Positions 1-11,935 of a DNA stretch of 64,000 bases are shown here, piece by piece; the stretch's first letter is position 1; every line of letters starts with the position of its first letter. Origin of the DNA: Arcuatula senhousia (lineage: Eukaryota > Mollusca > Bivalvia > Mytilida > Mytilidae). The stretch is taken from assembly GCA_963971305.1 (NCBI GenBank), contig CAXARO010001788.1:32793-96792 (forward strand). Reading direction: 5' to 3'. The notes under the pieces were generated by a model. It had not been told where the DNA came from, did not search any database, and saw nothing but the letters and a program-made list of their open reading frames with translations. A program made the position numbers and the translations under genes.

Positions 1-59
1 AATTATTCCTCTAGCAAAATCACTACGGAAGATTTTATTTAAAGAAAATAAAGGTTTAA

Positions 60-1180
60 CAATGGCCCGTTTTGAGCATTCAAACAAAGAAACACAGCAT
101 TCTTTTTTTTTAAATGTTTTGTTTTTGTTACGTTTAAGCTTGTGTTTTTCGGTGGGATTCGCTGCCAATAGGTATAAGGATATGTTAAGTGATGCATTAG
201 GCATTTGATTGTTTTTAGTTTAAAATACACATTATCAATTCTTACATGTAAAATGTATAAAGATCTCGGTAGGATAGAACTAGAAGCGCGCACCACCGCA
301 TTACGAATGTTTGGAACATGTTCAAAATTTACATAGCGCAGAGGTTGTCACCTACGACTTTGCACGTTCATACCACGTTCTTCACGATCCTGGGGTGACA
401 TCATTACGATGTTCCAGGATTTAAGAAGAAATCAAGAGCGTAGTTAAGTCGAAGTTTAGTTTGACGGGGCCCTTGCTGTTAATGTTTACATAAACTATCT
501 TAACATTGAATGTCATTTTTTTTCAATATCTTTTATATTATGTGAAAACGGGAACCATTTCATACAAAATGATCAACAGAAAAAAGACCTCCAAAACAAC
601 TCCTTTTATAGCATAAAAGGTGTTTTTTCTTCTTAATGTCTTAAATAAGAAGCAGAGGTACCAATGGGATATCCGAATGTCAAAGGTCCGAAAGGGCAGG
701 GACAAAACCAGTAAACACGAACAAGAACGGGACAAAAAGAAACAACATGTAAAACATGGAAACACAAAATAACTGAATATCAATCAACAACGCGAACTCC
801 AGTCGAAACAAGAGTGAACTCAGGTGCTCCATAAGAGTAAGCAGTTCCTGCTTGCTATAGCACACCCGTCGCGTTGCCAATAGTCCATTCATAAATTATG
901 AATTGAGGTTTTATTAGAGTTGTAAACTAACTAGCATGGTAAGGCTCAAGCTGATCAAGGGAAATAATTTAGCAGTAATAAATGAAAGTATAAATGATTT
1001 AGAAATAGGTTATCTTCGAACGTTAAAAGGAATATCTCAATCCGGTATCAACCCATTTATGTTGAGTGTTAAATAAACCTAATTATCAAATGTATGCTTT
1101 CCTCATTGGCTAAACTTTTACCAAGTCTAAATTAAACATCCTGCTCGGTACTTGTAGATTTATTACTTACTGCTTCGTAA
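60..1180. repeat. Large direct duplication, copy 1
   Basis: This stretch matches 2070-3130 in the same order, with diverged identity. Shared landmarks include AGCATGGTAAGGCTCA, GGTTATCTTCGA and AACATCCTG. It differs from copy 2 by an inserted tail-A repeat (about 565-890). The short ORFs here look like noise. I cannot name the repeat family. The start boundary is approximate because divergence rises towards the left. Confidence 0.6.
640..890 (-). repeat. RT-A 3' tail insertion
   Basis: The stretch is the 3' tail of the RT-A element on the minus strand. The same tail follows the RT-A coding fragment at 13975-14655. Diagnostic pieces on + are GCAGAGGTACCAATGG, CCGAAAGGGCAGGGACAAAA and CGCGAACTCCAGTCG. 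Copy 2 of the surrounding duplication lacks it. CCATTTCATA near 556 and CCATTCATA near 885 may be remnants of a target duplication. Confidence 0.65.
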
Positions 1181-1189
1181 TGGAAAGAA

Positions 1190-1500
1190 GCAAAGGTTTA
1201 CCAAATGGGGTTATCAAACATAATTATACCGGAAAGACAAAGACGAAATCGTTACATGTAGCTAGACAAAATAAATTCTTCACAACGAAACAAACCACAC
1301 AACAAAACAAAAAACACACATTTTACATGAGTTCACTTTCATTACAACTTGAGTTCGAGTTGTGGATTTCTGTTCGGTTGATTTTGAGTTTGTGTATTTT
1401 TGTTTCTTCGTACTGTTTTTGTTTGTGTTAACTGGTTTTGTCGTTACCCATTTTGACCTTTGACACTCGAAAGCCCCATCTAAGCCCCATGGTTCATACA
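1190..1500. repeat. Two RT-A-type tails joined head to head
   Basis: The left part (about 1195-1325) is a minus-oriented tail, like 40970-41150. The right part (about 1330-1500) is a plus-oriented tail. Both 3' ends point outwards and the upstream RT parts are missing. No gene is seen here. Confidence 0.55.
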
Positions 1501-1714
1501 TCTTCAGTCTAGAATAGCATATGTTTCACACACCAGTCAAATTCTAACCTTTTGACTTATATATTATAAATTTTATCAATTTTAGATAAACATATTTTCA
1601 TATTCATTTTCAAAGAGTTCTATAAATTTGCAATATACATTAATTTTGCGAGACATGTGCAGGATAAATATAACCAGGATGGAAAATTCCATAAAATAAA
1701 CATAATTATATTAA

Positions 1715-1965
1715 ATAAAGGTAATAAGAAAACTACCGAACTTGAATGATCAATCTCATAGTCTAGAGAAAATGACAAAAACGAATCAGTCCTACCGGAT
1801 AATTGGTGGATCGCAATGGTCCTGAATTGGTACAGGCATTTCAAACGAAATGGTGGGTTAAACCAGGTTTTATGGCGCCAAACCTCCCTCTTCCATTGCG
1901 ATCTAAGGATCCGGTAATGACCATAGAACACAACATAGTTGTGAGACACTTTATTTTCGATTTGA
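1715..1965 (-). repeat. RT-B 3' tail
   Basis: This copy matches the tail that follows the RT-B coding fragment at 8223-9205, from AGGTAATAAGAAAACTACC to the block ending ACAACATAGTTGTGAGACAC. No coding remnant is left in this copy. Confidence 0.65.
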
Positions 1966-2069
1966 TGAATTTTTTGTCCGTTTGATATACAGAATGCCAT
2001 TTTGAATATTATTCCTCCAAATGCAATCACGAAGGAACATTTTATATCAAAACAATAATTGTATAATAG

Positions 2070-3130
2070 TGGCCCTTAATGAACATCCAAACAAAAACTT
2101 GCTGAATTTGTTTTTGTTTTTTTAATTCATGTTTTAGTTCTGTTCTGTTTACGCTTGTTTTTTTCTTCAAAACTATTGTGTAGGATCGGGCTTTACTGTC
2201 AATAGGTTAAAGGCTTGGTAAATTAATTGTTTTATACATTTGATTGTTGCCAATGCCCGACACACATTAATCAATTGTTACATGTAAAACGTAGAAACAT
2301 CTGGGTAGGATAGTTCTATGAATTCGAATGGCGTAATAGCGTCTTATAGGTGTCGAAGTATGATCAATAGTTCGTATCATAATCATGGCAGGATAGCGTT
2401 CTTCTAGGGTAGTGGGATCGACTGTCAATTTTGATACGACTTTACCACGGTTGTACCACGACATCAATACGACTGAAGCAAACTGATCTATGATCCTTTT
2501 ACGGTCTCGCTACGCTGTTAGTACGCTCTAAATTTACAAAGATCGCAATACGATTTTTTCATACATGTTCAAAATTTATACAGCACAGTCGGAGTCGACC
2601 ATGACCAGGTACATTCATACCACGACGTCCACGCTCATAGGGCAACAACAAGACGAAGTTCCACGAATTAGGAAAAACAAAAGCGTATTAAGGTCGAGGT
2701 TCAGTGTGTTGGGGGCTTCTATCGTTTCTTATTTACTCTTTCATGTTTGTGTTGTTAATATTTACATTAATAATCTTAATGTTGAATGCCATTTTTACAG
2801 TATCTTTTATATGAAGTGAAAATGTGAGCCATTCAAGTTTTCATATTAGAGTTATTAACAGATAAGCATGGTAAGGCTCATTTAGATCAAAAGAAAATCA
2901 TTTAACATGAATAAATCAGTCTATCTGATTTATTAATTGGTTATCTTCGATCGGCCAAAGGAATATCCCATTTCGATATCAAACCCTTTGTTAAATAAAT
3001 CTAATTATCAAAATGTTCGTTTTAAATTCTAAAATGATCGCCCCCTACTTGGCCAAGTTTTTTTTCCTAGTCTAAATAAAACATCCTGTTAGGTACATGC
3101 AGTACATGTATTACTTATTGGTTTATAATC
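2070..3130. repeat. Large direct duplication, copy 2
   Basis: This is the second copy of the repeat at 60-1180, without the tail-A insertion. It therefore gives the pre-insertion state of copy 1. No ORF of interest is seen. Confidence 0.6.
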
Positions 3131-3695
3131 TTTTGATTCTTTTTGGATCGCGTGTCTCTTTTGGGTCATATTAGGTACAAAACAAGATATATTTTAATGT
3201 GTATGCATGCATGCGTACTTCGTGCAAGAGGTTAAATTCACCGTTTCTATGAAAACAAATTCAATGTTCAAGCTCTGCTAAGATGGAGCTCCCTCAGGGT
3301 CAAACACGACATTTTATAGGTCAAAATATCAGCCGTTCTGCTCTGTCAAGTAAATGATAATTATATCTCACTGACTCAGGAATAACTGATCAGTTGTGAT
3401 ATTTCATTTCGTTTATGCTCAAAATTTCTATTTATTAATCATTTAAATCAAGTGTCTTTTTGAATTCGATCAGCTCGACTTTATGGAGAGTACGAATATG
3501 AAAAGCACATTTATGACAAAATTAATAACGCAGTAAGAGAGCCATTTTTCTGTTGATATATTGATTTCGATTTTTAAAATTAATTGAAGGCGATACGTAT
3601 ATGATAAGAAATACTTCATATTGTCTTAAACTTATATCTGATCTTACCCTGAGATTTAACTGTAAGCCCTAAATTATTGAATCGTAATGACTATG
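3131..3695. other. No feature recognised
   Basis: AT-rich sequence with no credible ORF, RNA gene or repeat that I can match within the window. Confidence 0.5.
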
Positions 3696-3699
3696 CAAG

Positions 3700-4310
3700 A
3701 TAACATTGTGTTAGCAATTTGTGTCAGACGCTCTGAAAAGGGAATCGATGAAAGTCCTGCAAGCTCCGGAATAAAGATTCAATTGTGATAGGTACAGCCC
3801 ATAAGCTGGAGTGGACGGAATGTTGTAGAACTTTGTTGAAAGTCTTCCACGAGAATATATTTCGAGATGTATGTCAACATGAATGAAGCAGATTTTCTAT
3901 AATCCGTTTTGTCCTTTATCTCAATTTCCCTAGATTAAATTCGATGGAGATTGTCATAATAATCAAAGATCATTCAGTGAATATTATCATTAATGTAATA
4001 TACAGTGAGGTTTAAAGAGAGAGAGCTTGTCTACGATTTGTTTGTGTAGAAGTGAGTATGAAGTCAGCTTCATATGAATGAAGGAACAAATCAGCAAGCA
4101 AAGGTGCATAATTGGCGCCCATTGGAATCCCCTTTGTTTGTATCTATAGACACGTATACCAAACAGATATGTTGTCTTTAAAAAAGCTGGGCAAGTCGAT
4201 TATTTGTTCTTATGTAAATTTTCTTCATAGACTATTTGATGATAAAATGCGTCTCAAAATAATCGACTAACCAGATATTTGTACTTGCGTTTACCATTTT
4301 AATTTTTTTT
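3700..4310 (-). pseudogene. Decayed RT-A reverse transcriptase
   Basis: Read on the minus strand, this aligns along its length with the RT-A fragment at 14187-14655 and then with upstream RT sequence. Recognisable pieces are TTAGCAATTTGTGTC, ATAAGCTGGAGTGGACGGAA and TTGGCGCCCATTGGAAT, the last corresponding to the RT motif around MGTNCAPL. The frame is broken many times. It is the oldest-looking RT copy in the window. Confidence 0.6.
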
Positions 4311-4744
4311 CAACTGTGTAAAATCAGTTTAACTAATCCTAATTCCAGTTGTTCATGTGGAAAAGAATAATAATGAGGCTGTTCAAAGATGAAACTTATT
4401 TATAGTTTACAAAATCCACCACTTCTTTTCAAGTTCCTAAGTATCAACATTAGATTAAATAACTAAGAAACAAAAGACGACTTTAATTTTCAAATTGTTA
4501 ATTTTCCCTCCTTCAAGGAAACCTGCAAAGAAACATACGTAACTAACCAACAAACATATGATGTTTAATTCCACAACTTATTCGATATGTCTTGTGCTAA
4601 TTTTTCAGATTTTTTATCGGACAGTTTTCTCTGTGACTGCCTATTAGACAAAATCTATAAAAATACGTCACCTACAATCTATGAAACATTCCACCACCAC
4701 CGTCCCAAACTGCTGGATAAAAATTATTTGAGGGGAAATGGTTA

Positions 4745-4925
4745 TAACATGTAATCGTTTCGACTTGAGTTCGCGTTGTTGATTGATATTCAGTTATTTT
4801 TGTGTTTCCATGTTTTACATTTTGTCTGTTTTTGTCCTGCTCTTGTTGGTGTTTAGTGGTTTTGTCTCTGCCCTTTCGGACTTTTGATATTCAGATTCCC
4901 ATTGGTACCTCTGCTTCTTTCATAA
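4745..4925 (+). repeat. RT-A 3' tail
   Basis: Plus-strand copy of the tail, from GTTTCGACTTGAGTTCGCG to CCATTGGTACCTCTGCTTCT. It has no RT coding part attached. Confidence 0.65.
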
Positions 4926-4974
4926 GTGTTTAACTGGTTGTTTTACTGGAATAATCACAGTAATACCCGTATTG

Positions 4975-5355
4975 TGTCACCGTGTTGTGTTTTGTGTCGC
5001 CACGGATCCTTTGATCGCAATGGAAGACGGGCTTTTAAATTGGTTTTGATACTTTTGTATTGTATTATAAGTCTTGGGCCAATGCAAGACGGTAAGCAGT
5101 GACCTATGGTCATGTTGAAGACTGCTTGCTGTTTTCCGTTGTGATTTTTTTTGAATTGCTGTTTGTTTATGTTTGTTGTGTCGCGTACACTTATTCCACA
5201 TCTCAATATCGTCTATTTGATGCAATTACACCTTGTTTAACCCATCATTTCTTTTGAAATTCCTCTACTAAGTCAGGAAATTTGCGATCTTAATTTCTCC
5301 GGTTTGCCTGCCCTGTTTTGTGTTGTCCTTAGACATTTGAGATTGATCCTCCAAG
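4975..5355 (+). repeat. RT-C and RT-B tail fragments, interleaved
   Basis: At 5090-5215 there is a plus-oriented RT-C tail (GTGTCGCGTACACTTATTCC). It is flanked at 4980-5030 and 5220-5355 by diverged RT-B-like tail pieces (GATCCTTTGATCGCAATGGA, GAGATTGATCCTCCAAGTT). The RT-B-like pieces may be native to an RT-C tail, since the RT-C tail at 9965-10640 has similar blocks. Confidence 0.45.
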
Positions 5356-5779
5356 TTATGTAGTTTTGTAGTTAGCTTCATTTGTGATCACAAAGTCGCC
5401 ATGGTAAGATAAATATAGGAATTTCTTTTCTGGTGCAAACTGTGGTATAGAAACTATATGGTTATTAAATGGTGTTAACTGTAATCAAACAAAATATTTA
5501 ACCTGGTGCTTTTGAAATGACCAAGTGGTTGTCAGAGGCCCAGGACAATAGGTTAAAGGGTTAGTCATAGTACCATATTGATAACATTTTAGTTTATTAT
5601 ATTTTAAGTTAGACAGTTGTAAAAAAAGGTTTTTGGTGAAATTCATATTATACGACCGTAATTGCGATTACCGTTTGAGATTTCTGGTCCACCAGCAGCC
5701 GTAATGGACCCAGTTATGTACCAAAGCGTGTTTAAAAATTTAAAGCACTTATTTTATTTTAGTTACATTTTAAATATGT
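5356..5779. other. No feature recognised
   Basis: AT-rich intergenic sequence; no ORF or repeat matched within the window. Confidence 0.45.
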
Positions 5780-5975
5780 GAGGGCGGACAGGGATGACGG
5801 TGGTACGGGGGTTGAGGGGTGACGAGTGGGGTGGTAGGGTCGGGGAGCGGGGATAGAAGGGGCAGGGAACGGGGATGGAAAGGTCGGGGAGCGGGGGTAC
5901 GGGGGCGGACAGAGAGGACAGGGGTACGGGGGTTGAGAGGGCAGGGAGCGGGGGAAGAGGAACCCCCTGACCAAC
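5780..5975 (+). repeat. G-rich imperfect minisatellite
   Basis: The plus strand is almost pure purine-rich G blocks built from variants of GGGTCGGGGAGCGGGG and GGTACGGGGGTTGAG, in a genome that is otherwise AT-rich. The runs of three or more G are spaced closely enough to form G-quadruplexes. The ORFs in all frames (Pro/Ser-rich on minus, Gly/Arg-rich on plus) are low-complexity products of the repeat. Confidence 0.75.
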
Positions 5976-7165
5976 CCCCATGTATAGCTTATATCAAAAA
6001 TATACTTTAAACTGAAAATTTGAAAAACAAGTTTAAAGAAGCAAAATTATAAAGTACTCGTACCAAAATGCCTCGATAAAGAAAACCAATTTAGGCAAAT
6101 CAATTCCATCATCGAGGGAATCGACCATGTTTGGTTTTAGAAAAAATATTGCAAACGTTGGAATTATTAAGGACATGGACTATTAATCTATTGAGATATA
6201 CAATTTCAAACCAAAATAGAAAATAAATTGTCAAGCATTTCCACACCAAGATATGTCTATTTAATATCAATTTGTCTCATATAAATAATAGTAAATCTAT
6301 TACTTAAAGCTAGATTGCGATCAAGTGATTTGTTTTGAAAAGTTTGTATTTAATTGGACAAATATGGATATATTGTCTATAATTGTTAATAATCTGACCT
6401 TTTTGGTCAAACCTTTTAGAAATAAAACGTGATATCAAATTAAAATAGAGATAAAATATTTAAATGTTGCGATGCATGGTAACTAGGAAGCACAAGTAGA
6501 AAATCAACCAATGAAATCTATATTCGATATACTGATGAATGTGTCAAACTTTTAGTATTTAAATTCTTATACAATTATTTTTGTTTGTAGTAGTTTGCAA
6601 AACTTTTGATGTGACTTTAAGTTACAAGAAAAAATTATTATGGCAGACCAATATTGAAAGACAAAAAAAATGATAAAAGTATTCGGAATTTTGCTGATGA
6701 CGAGGTGAGTCTACCTGAAGCCCTTAAATGGGTCTAAAAGTTTCACTTAAAGACATAACCATGAGCACAATTGAGCTGTAAATGTATTTGATAGACATGA
6801 ACAAACGGCTTAGATTTTTTGAATGTTAATGACGGTATCAACATTGTTCTTTAAAGTGTATATTTGTTTATTGTTACACCTTCATTTTGGCTTTTAATTT
6901 CTTGTTCAAATAATGGAAAATTACAAAATATAATGGTGTACATCGCTGATCATGGACATGCAACCGAAGCAATTTTGATAAAATCGACTTTTTGCCAGTA
7001 TACATTATTTACAGGCTTCACAACTATAAGCGATGTGATACCGATTTATAATATATTTGGCAATATATTTCATTCGAATATGCCCAGTTTTAAGTTTTTT
7101 TTCAATAAAAATAATATATCATTATTAATAGTAGATTAAAATTTCTAATCAAACAGGGAATGTTT
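5976..7165. other. No feature recognised
   Basis: AT-rich sequence. A 91-codon ORF at 6864-7139 (+) is Phe/Ile-rich with no motif and reads as chance. At about 7170-7270 a TTTCGCG-rich stretch (ATTTCGCGTTTTTCTTG, TTTTCGCGTAATATA) may be part of a dispersed repeat, but no second copy is in the window. Confidence 0.4.
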
Positions 7166-7404
7166 AAGTAATACCGTATCCGTGATTTTTTTCGCATGTG
7201 GCGAATTTCGCGTTTTTCTTGAAAAAAGGGGTGCTTTTATTTTCGCGTAATATAATTTTCGCGATTTCATATCCAAACTGTCACACTAGATATTTAAACT
7301 AATATTTTGTTTGTTCTTATTTAAAAAAAAGAAAAAAATGTCAGACAAGCCGCAATAATATGGGCAAAATAGCACTGATACATTTAAACACAACCTTTTT
7401 ACGT

Positions 7405-7555
7405 GTTTTAAATAAAGGTAATAACAAAACTACCGAACTTGAATGATCAATCTCATAGTCCAGAGAAAATGACAAAAACGAATCAGTCATACCGGAGAAC
7501 TGGTGGATCGCAATGGTCCTGACTTGGTACAGGCATTTCAAACGAAATGGTTGAA
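7405..7555 (-). repeat. RT-B 3' tail, truncated
   Basis: Matches 1715-1860 and 8223-8360 and stops abruptly after ATTTCAAACGAAATGGT. The 3' end on the minus strand is the AAAGGTAATAACAAAACTA block. Confidence 0.65.
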
Positions 7556-8222
7556 TCCATCTTTTCGTATAACTATTAAACGTCACTAAAGCACTACACT
7601 TAACTTTGAATTTTTCTATCTTAATTTTAATTTACATCATTTCAAACAAACAGATTTTATATCCTTAAGTATTGCATTGAGATAATTCTAAATAATTACT
7701 TCAACAAGAGCTACGACCTAAAAGTGGTCGCAAAAGAACACTTTCATGAAAAAAATCTAGATAACCTCATATTACATATCTTTTCTAACCCTTAAAGATG
7801 TTCAAGAGTGACTTTGTAAGTAATGAGATTTTGTAATTGATGCCTTAAATAATAAGAGAATAATAAAAAATGCAAAATAAGATAAATAAATCAAACAGAC
7901 TATTTACTCGTTTTAAAGATAATGATGGTGTTATATTATAGTTAATATAATAGCTAATTACAGTTCACAATTTGGCGAGAAAAAGATTTTCTCTGTTCTT
8001 TCTTAACTTTCGCATAAGCTGTCTAAACCTGCGAAAAAGTTATTATAATTTTATAGAAAAAACTAAAACGGAATTCTAGGATGTAATGAAAACCTAATAA
8101 CAAGAACAGTTGAGGGTACTGTGTAGTATTTTTACATAAAAACCCGAGGTTATGAAAAAAAATTCAAAATCTCAAAAGCTGACCTGTCAACGTCCTTAAG
8201 CAAATTGGATATAAATTACAAT
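7556..8222. other. No feature recognised
   Basis: AT-rich sequence between two RT-B tails; nothing supported. Confidence 0.45.
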
Positions 8223-9205
8223 ATAAAGGTAATAACAAAACTACCGAACTTGAATGATCAATCTCATAGTCCAGGGAAAATGACAAAAACGAATCAGCCA
8301 TACCGGAGAATTGGTGGATCGCAATGGTCCTGACTTGGTACAGGCATTTCAAACGAAATGGTGGGTTAAACCAGGTTTTATGGCGTAAAACCTCCCTCTT
8401 CCATTGCTATCTTAGGATCCGGCAATGACCATAGAACACAACATAGTTGTGAGACACAATAGGGATATTGAGGTGATCATCTCAGTACAGCAGACCAGTC
8501 AAACACTAACTAAAACAATTAACTACCATATCTTTTAACTCAATTTTGAACTTTTCTACTAGTGGCTGATAACGAAGAAAGAATTTTTTTAGGGATCGTA
8601 TGAGACGTATTTTCTTATAGCCCTGCTCCAAAAGTCGGTCACGAAGAAATCGGTGTCTATAAAAAAAAATCTGTGAAATGTGTGCAAGCTCTGGCATATC
8701 GAATAAGTTTTGAAATATATACACCGTATGCAGGGGAAGTAGGTAAATTGCTCTGTAGATTAGGTAAAATAATAATTTGAAAATTAAAATCGTCTCGTTT
8801 ATCGTAAATTTTTGTACTGAGATGACCACCTGGGTCAAATTCGAGGTGCAAATCCAAGAAAGACGTGAAGCAATTTGATTCGGTGGTCTCTTTAATCTCC
8901 AATTCTGGAGGATATATTGAAGGAATCCATCTACCAAATGAAGTGTTATTGACAGAAAGGACATCATCAATATATCTGAATGTAAGATTAAATGACCTTG
9001 CCTCTTTCGTCTTCCTGTTCTTTACGAGTCCCTGAAGAAATTCAGTCTCGTAAGAGTATAAAAACAAATCGGCGAGGAGAGGAGCACAGTTTGTGCCCAT
9101 TAGAATGCCGATTTGTTGTTGAAAAATCTCTCCTCCGAAGGTGACAAATATGTTGTCAATGAGGAAATCAAGCATACTGCAAAAACTTGTTCCAGTGTGT
9201 AACAA
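8223..9205 (-). mobile_element. RT-B retroelement fragment: reverse transcriptase plus 3' tail
   Basis: The minus-strand RT is spread over two overlapping frames: 9205-8657 carries MGTNCAPLLADLFLY and the catalytic RYIDDVLS box, and 8970-8506 carries the C-terminal part. One frameshift near 8660-8700 therefore breaks the protein. The 3' tail follows at 8500-8223. The 5' end is missing. The box sequence and the KRDDFNF and YGVYISKLIRYARAC blocks are shared with RT-A and RT-C. I think these are Penelope-like or a related single-ORF RT clade, but a phylogeny would be needed to place them. Confidence 0.75.
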
Positions 9206-9439
9206 ATTTTATCTTTGAAGGATGTTTTGGAAAAGAATGTAGAATTATAACCAAAAACAACAAAAGTCTTAGAGTTTGAAAAAGCTTTTTCGAGAACTAA
9301 GACTAAAAATAATGGTTCAAGTAGAATTCAATCACTTCAAAATATATTACAAAAATGGAAACGAACCAAATATGGTAAATGGCTTACTCGAACATTGAGA
9401 AATGTTATCTTCTGAATTCGGACTTATGCTTGACATCTC

Positions 9440-9960
9440 ATATATCCGAAGGAACTTGAGGTAAAGGACACTACAGATTCTAGGAGGTCTGCTTCATATT
9501 TGGATCTATTTCTCGAAATTGACACACAAGGAAGGCTTTGTACAAAGCTCTATGAAAAACGTGATGACTTCAACTTTCCAATAGTTAACTTTCCCTTTCT
9601 GTGTAGCAACATTCCGTCCGCTCCAGCATATGGAGTTTACGTATCACAATTGATTTGTTATTCCAGAGCATGTGGGGAGTACAACGACTTCCTTGATAGA
9701 GCTACACGGCTGACAAGCAAATTGTTAACACAGGGGTACGTTGCCCCCAGGTTGTTGTCATCACTCAAGAAATTTTACGGACGACATCATGTGCTTGTAT
9801 GCAAATACGGAATTTCTATCTCTCAGATGAGCACAGATGTTGGTTTGACATAGAGTTTTGTAATGTCATCCTTTCCGGATTTGACCAACACTTAATCGAT
9901 CTTTGGCAACGTGACGGGTGTGCTATAGCAAGCAGGAACTGCTTACTCTTCCGGAGCACC
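9440..9960 (+). pseudogene. RT-A reverse transcriptase fragment, 5'-truncated
   Basis: The open frame runs from about 9440 to 9853. It holds YLDLFLEID, KRDDFNFPIVNFPF, APAYGVYVSQLI and LKKFYGRHHVL, and lacks the catalytic domain upstream. A stop at 9851-9853 cuts off the last about 15 codons that are still open in the 14187-14655 copy. The beginning of the RT-A tail follows (GCTATAGCAAGCAGGAACTG) and ends at an RT-C tail junction near 9962. Confidence 0.7.
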
Positions 9961-9962
9961 TG

Positions 9963-11757
9963 ATAGAAGAAAATGAGATGTGGAATAAGTGTACGCGACA
10001 CAACCTACATTATAAACGTATATTTTAAATATCCACAATGGAAAACAGCCAGCAGCCTTCAATGTGACCAGCGGTCGCTGCTCGCTGTTTTTCAATTGGC
10101 CCCTGGATTGAAAATAAAATACATATGATTCAAGCCCAATCCCAAAGTGCATTGAAAGACCCTCTTCTTGACAAAAAACAATTAACAAAAATTCGACTAA
10201 ATACAAACATAAGCTTTGATAAAGATTCCTGGCTTAGGACAGGCACATTAAAATGTGGCGGGGTTAAACCAGGTTTTATGGCGCCAAACCTCCCTCTTCC
10301 ATTGCAATCTTCAAGTCCATAATATATCTAGTTACATATAATAGTGTGACACTGTAAAATTTGCTTAACTCAACCCATAATATATAATTACGTAAAATAG
10401 TGTGACACTATAAAATTTTCTTGGAATTAGATATTATACGTCTAACTTAATAGGACATGTAGGATATGAAAATTATCATGAACAAAATACAGAAGCTTTT
10501 GTCTGGAACTATGTTGTAATTTTTATTTGAGAGAAACAAAAAACCCAGAAGAATTAAAGATCGCAACGGTCCTGACTTGGAACAGGCACTTCCAAAGAAG
10601 TGGTGGGTTAAACTAGTTTTTTGGCGCCAACCTTCCCCCTAATGATAATCAATAACAAAGCACAAAGTAACACACAGTAAAAATCAAATCGATAGAAGTT
10701 CAATTCAACAAGAGAGTATCCGAGACAAAAGGACAACAGGTAATTAACGGGACGTAAAGATACTCTCTTGAGAACACTCGAAGTTACTGACAGCTAGCTA
10801 AGAAGCATCCATCGACTGATGTAAAAAAATCAAGTATGTCGATTTTAAATCCGACACAACACGTCAAACACTTGATTTGATGATGCATCATCACACAAAA
10901 CCGACACACTTGACCGCTGTAATGCTCAAAAATGACATAAGTATAAAAAGGCAATTAACATTTTAAAGTAAGTATCAAATTATCAATATTTTTACCAAAG
11001 AAGACTAAATTCAAAGATTTTACTAAAATATCCATTTCATAACCTTTATTTAATAAAGTTTTAAGCCAATTTTGCATTCCCAACGGATTGTTTTTGAATT
11101 TATTTGCTCTATAAACAACATTACCGTAGAAATCTGGATGGGATATTCCCTTTACAATCAAAAGTCGTCGTGTACAGTTAAATTTTCCAATAAGGTATAG
11201 ATATTTATGATAAAACTTAGTAAACGACTTCACTAATTTGTGGTAACGATATCCTTGTTTTAGTAATTTTTTTGTAATACACCGGTTTTTATCATTAAAA
11301 TCAGACACACCACTGCAGATCCGAGCATATCTTACCAACTGTGAAATATATACTCCGTAAGACGGAGCAAGTGGTACATCTCCCTCTAGAAAAGGAAAAT
11401 TCACAATAGGAAATGAAAAGTCATCCCGTTTATCATATGTTTTAGTGTGTAATTTTCCATTGATTATACTTAAATCTAGATCTAAAAATGGGCATCTATC
11501 ACCAGTAAGGTTAGATTTATTCAAAGTTAATTCCTTGGGATAAATTTCCGTAATAAAATTAGAAAATGTCGGATTGTTTAGTGAAAGAATGTCGTCTAAA
11601 TATCTGTATGTATAATTAAAAGTTTCAATGAGATGTTGTCTGTTGGGGTCTTTTTGAAGTTTTGCCATAAATTGGGATTCATAACAATACAAAAAAAGGT
11701 CAGCAATAAGTGGGGCACAATTAGTTCCCATAGGGATACCAATGACTTGGCGATAAA
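9963..11757 (-). mobile_element. RT-C retroelement, 5'-truncated, with long 3' tail
   Basis: The unit comprises the RT frame (11757-10955) and an about 1-kb 3' tail running down to about 9963. The tail contains GATGATGCATCATCACACAA, a block similar to the RT-B tail (10555-10640, 10225-10310) and the terminal AATAAGTGTACGCGACACAA block. A second copy lies at 31500-32580. The 5' boundary is a sharp junction with an oppositely oriented tail at 11757/11758. Confidence 0.75.
10955..11757 (-). CDS. Partial reverse transcriptase (RT-C)
   Basis: An uninterrupted frame of about 267 codons starts inside the RT domain (VIGIP followed by MGTNCAPLIADLFLYCYE). It contains the YRYLDDILS catalytic box with paired Asp and then KTYDKRDDFSFPIVNFPF, PSYGVYISQLVRYARIC and LLKQGYRYHKL. 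It ends at a natural-looking stop after LILTLKC. The N-terminal RT motifs and any endonuclease are absent. Being open and almost undamaged, it is the youngest RT copy in the window. It is probably Penelope-like; function in this copy is unlikely because of the truncation. Confidence 0.75.
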
Positions 11758-11935
11758 TTGTTCACTCTCGTTTCGACTTGAGTTCGCGTTGCTGAATGCG
11801 GTTTTGTTGTTATGTGTGTGTGTGTTTTATGTTGTTATGTGGTTTGTTTTGTTGTGATGATTTTTTGTCTGCCGGTTTTGTCTTTGTCTTCACGGTTTTA
11901 TGATACTGATTACCCCTTTGGTACACCTTTGCTTC
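11758..11935 (+). repeat. RT-A-type 3' tail
   Basis: Plus-oriented tail beginning at CACTCTCGTTTCGACTTGAG and ending near CCTTTGCTTCTTA. It abuts the truncated RT-C element head to head. Confidence 0.6.

Noticed and set aside
5759..6010. Pro/Ser-rich and Gly/Arg-rich ORFs
   Set aside because: Low-complexity frames across the G-rich minisatellite; no start context or splice sites.
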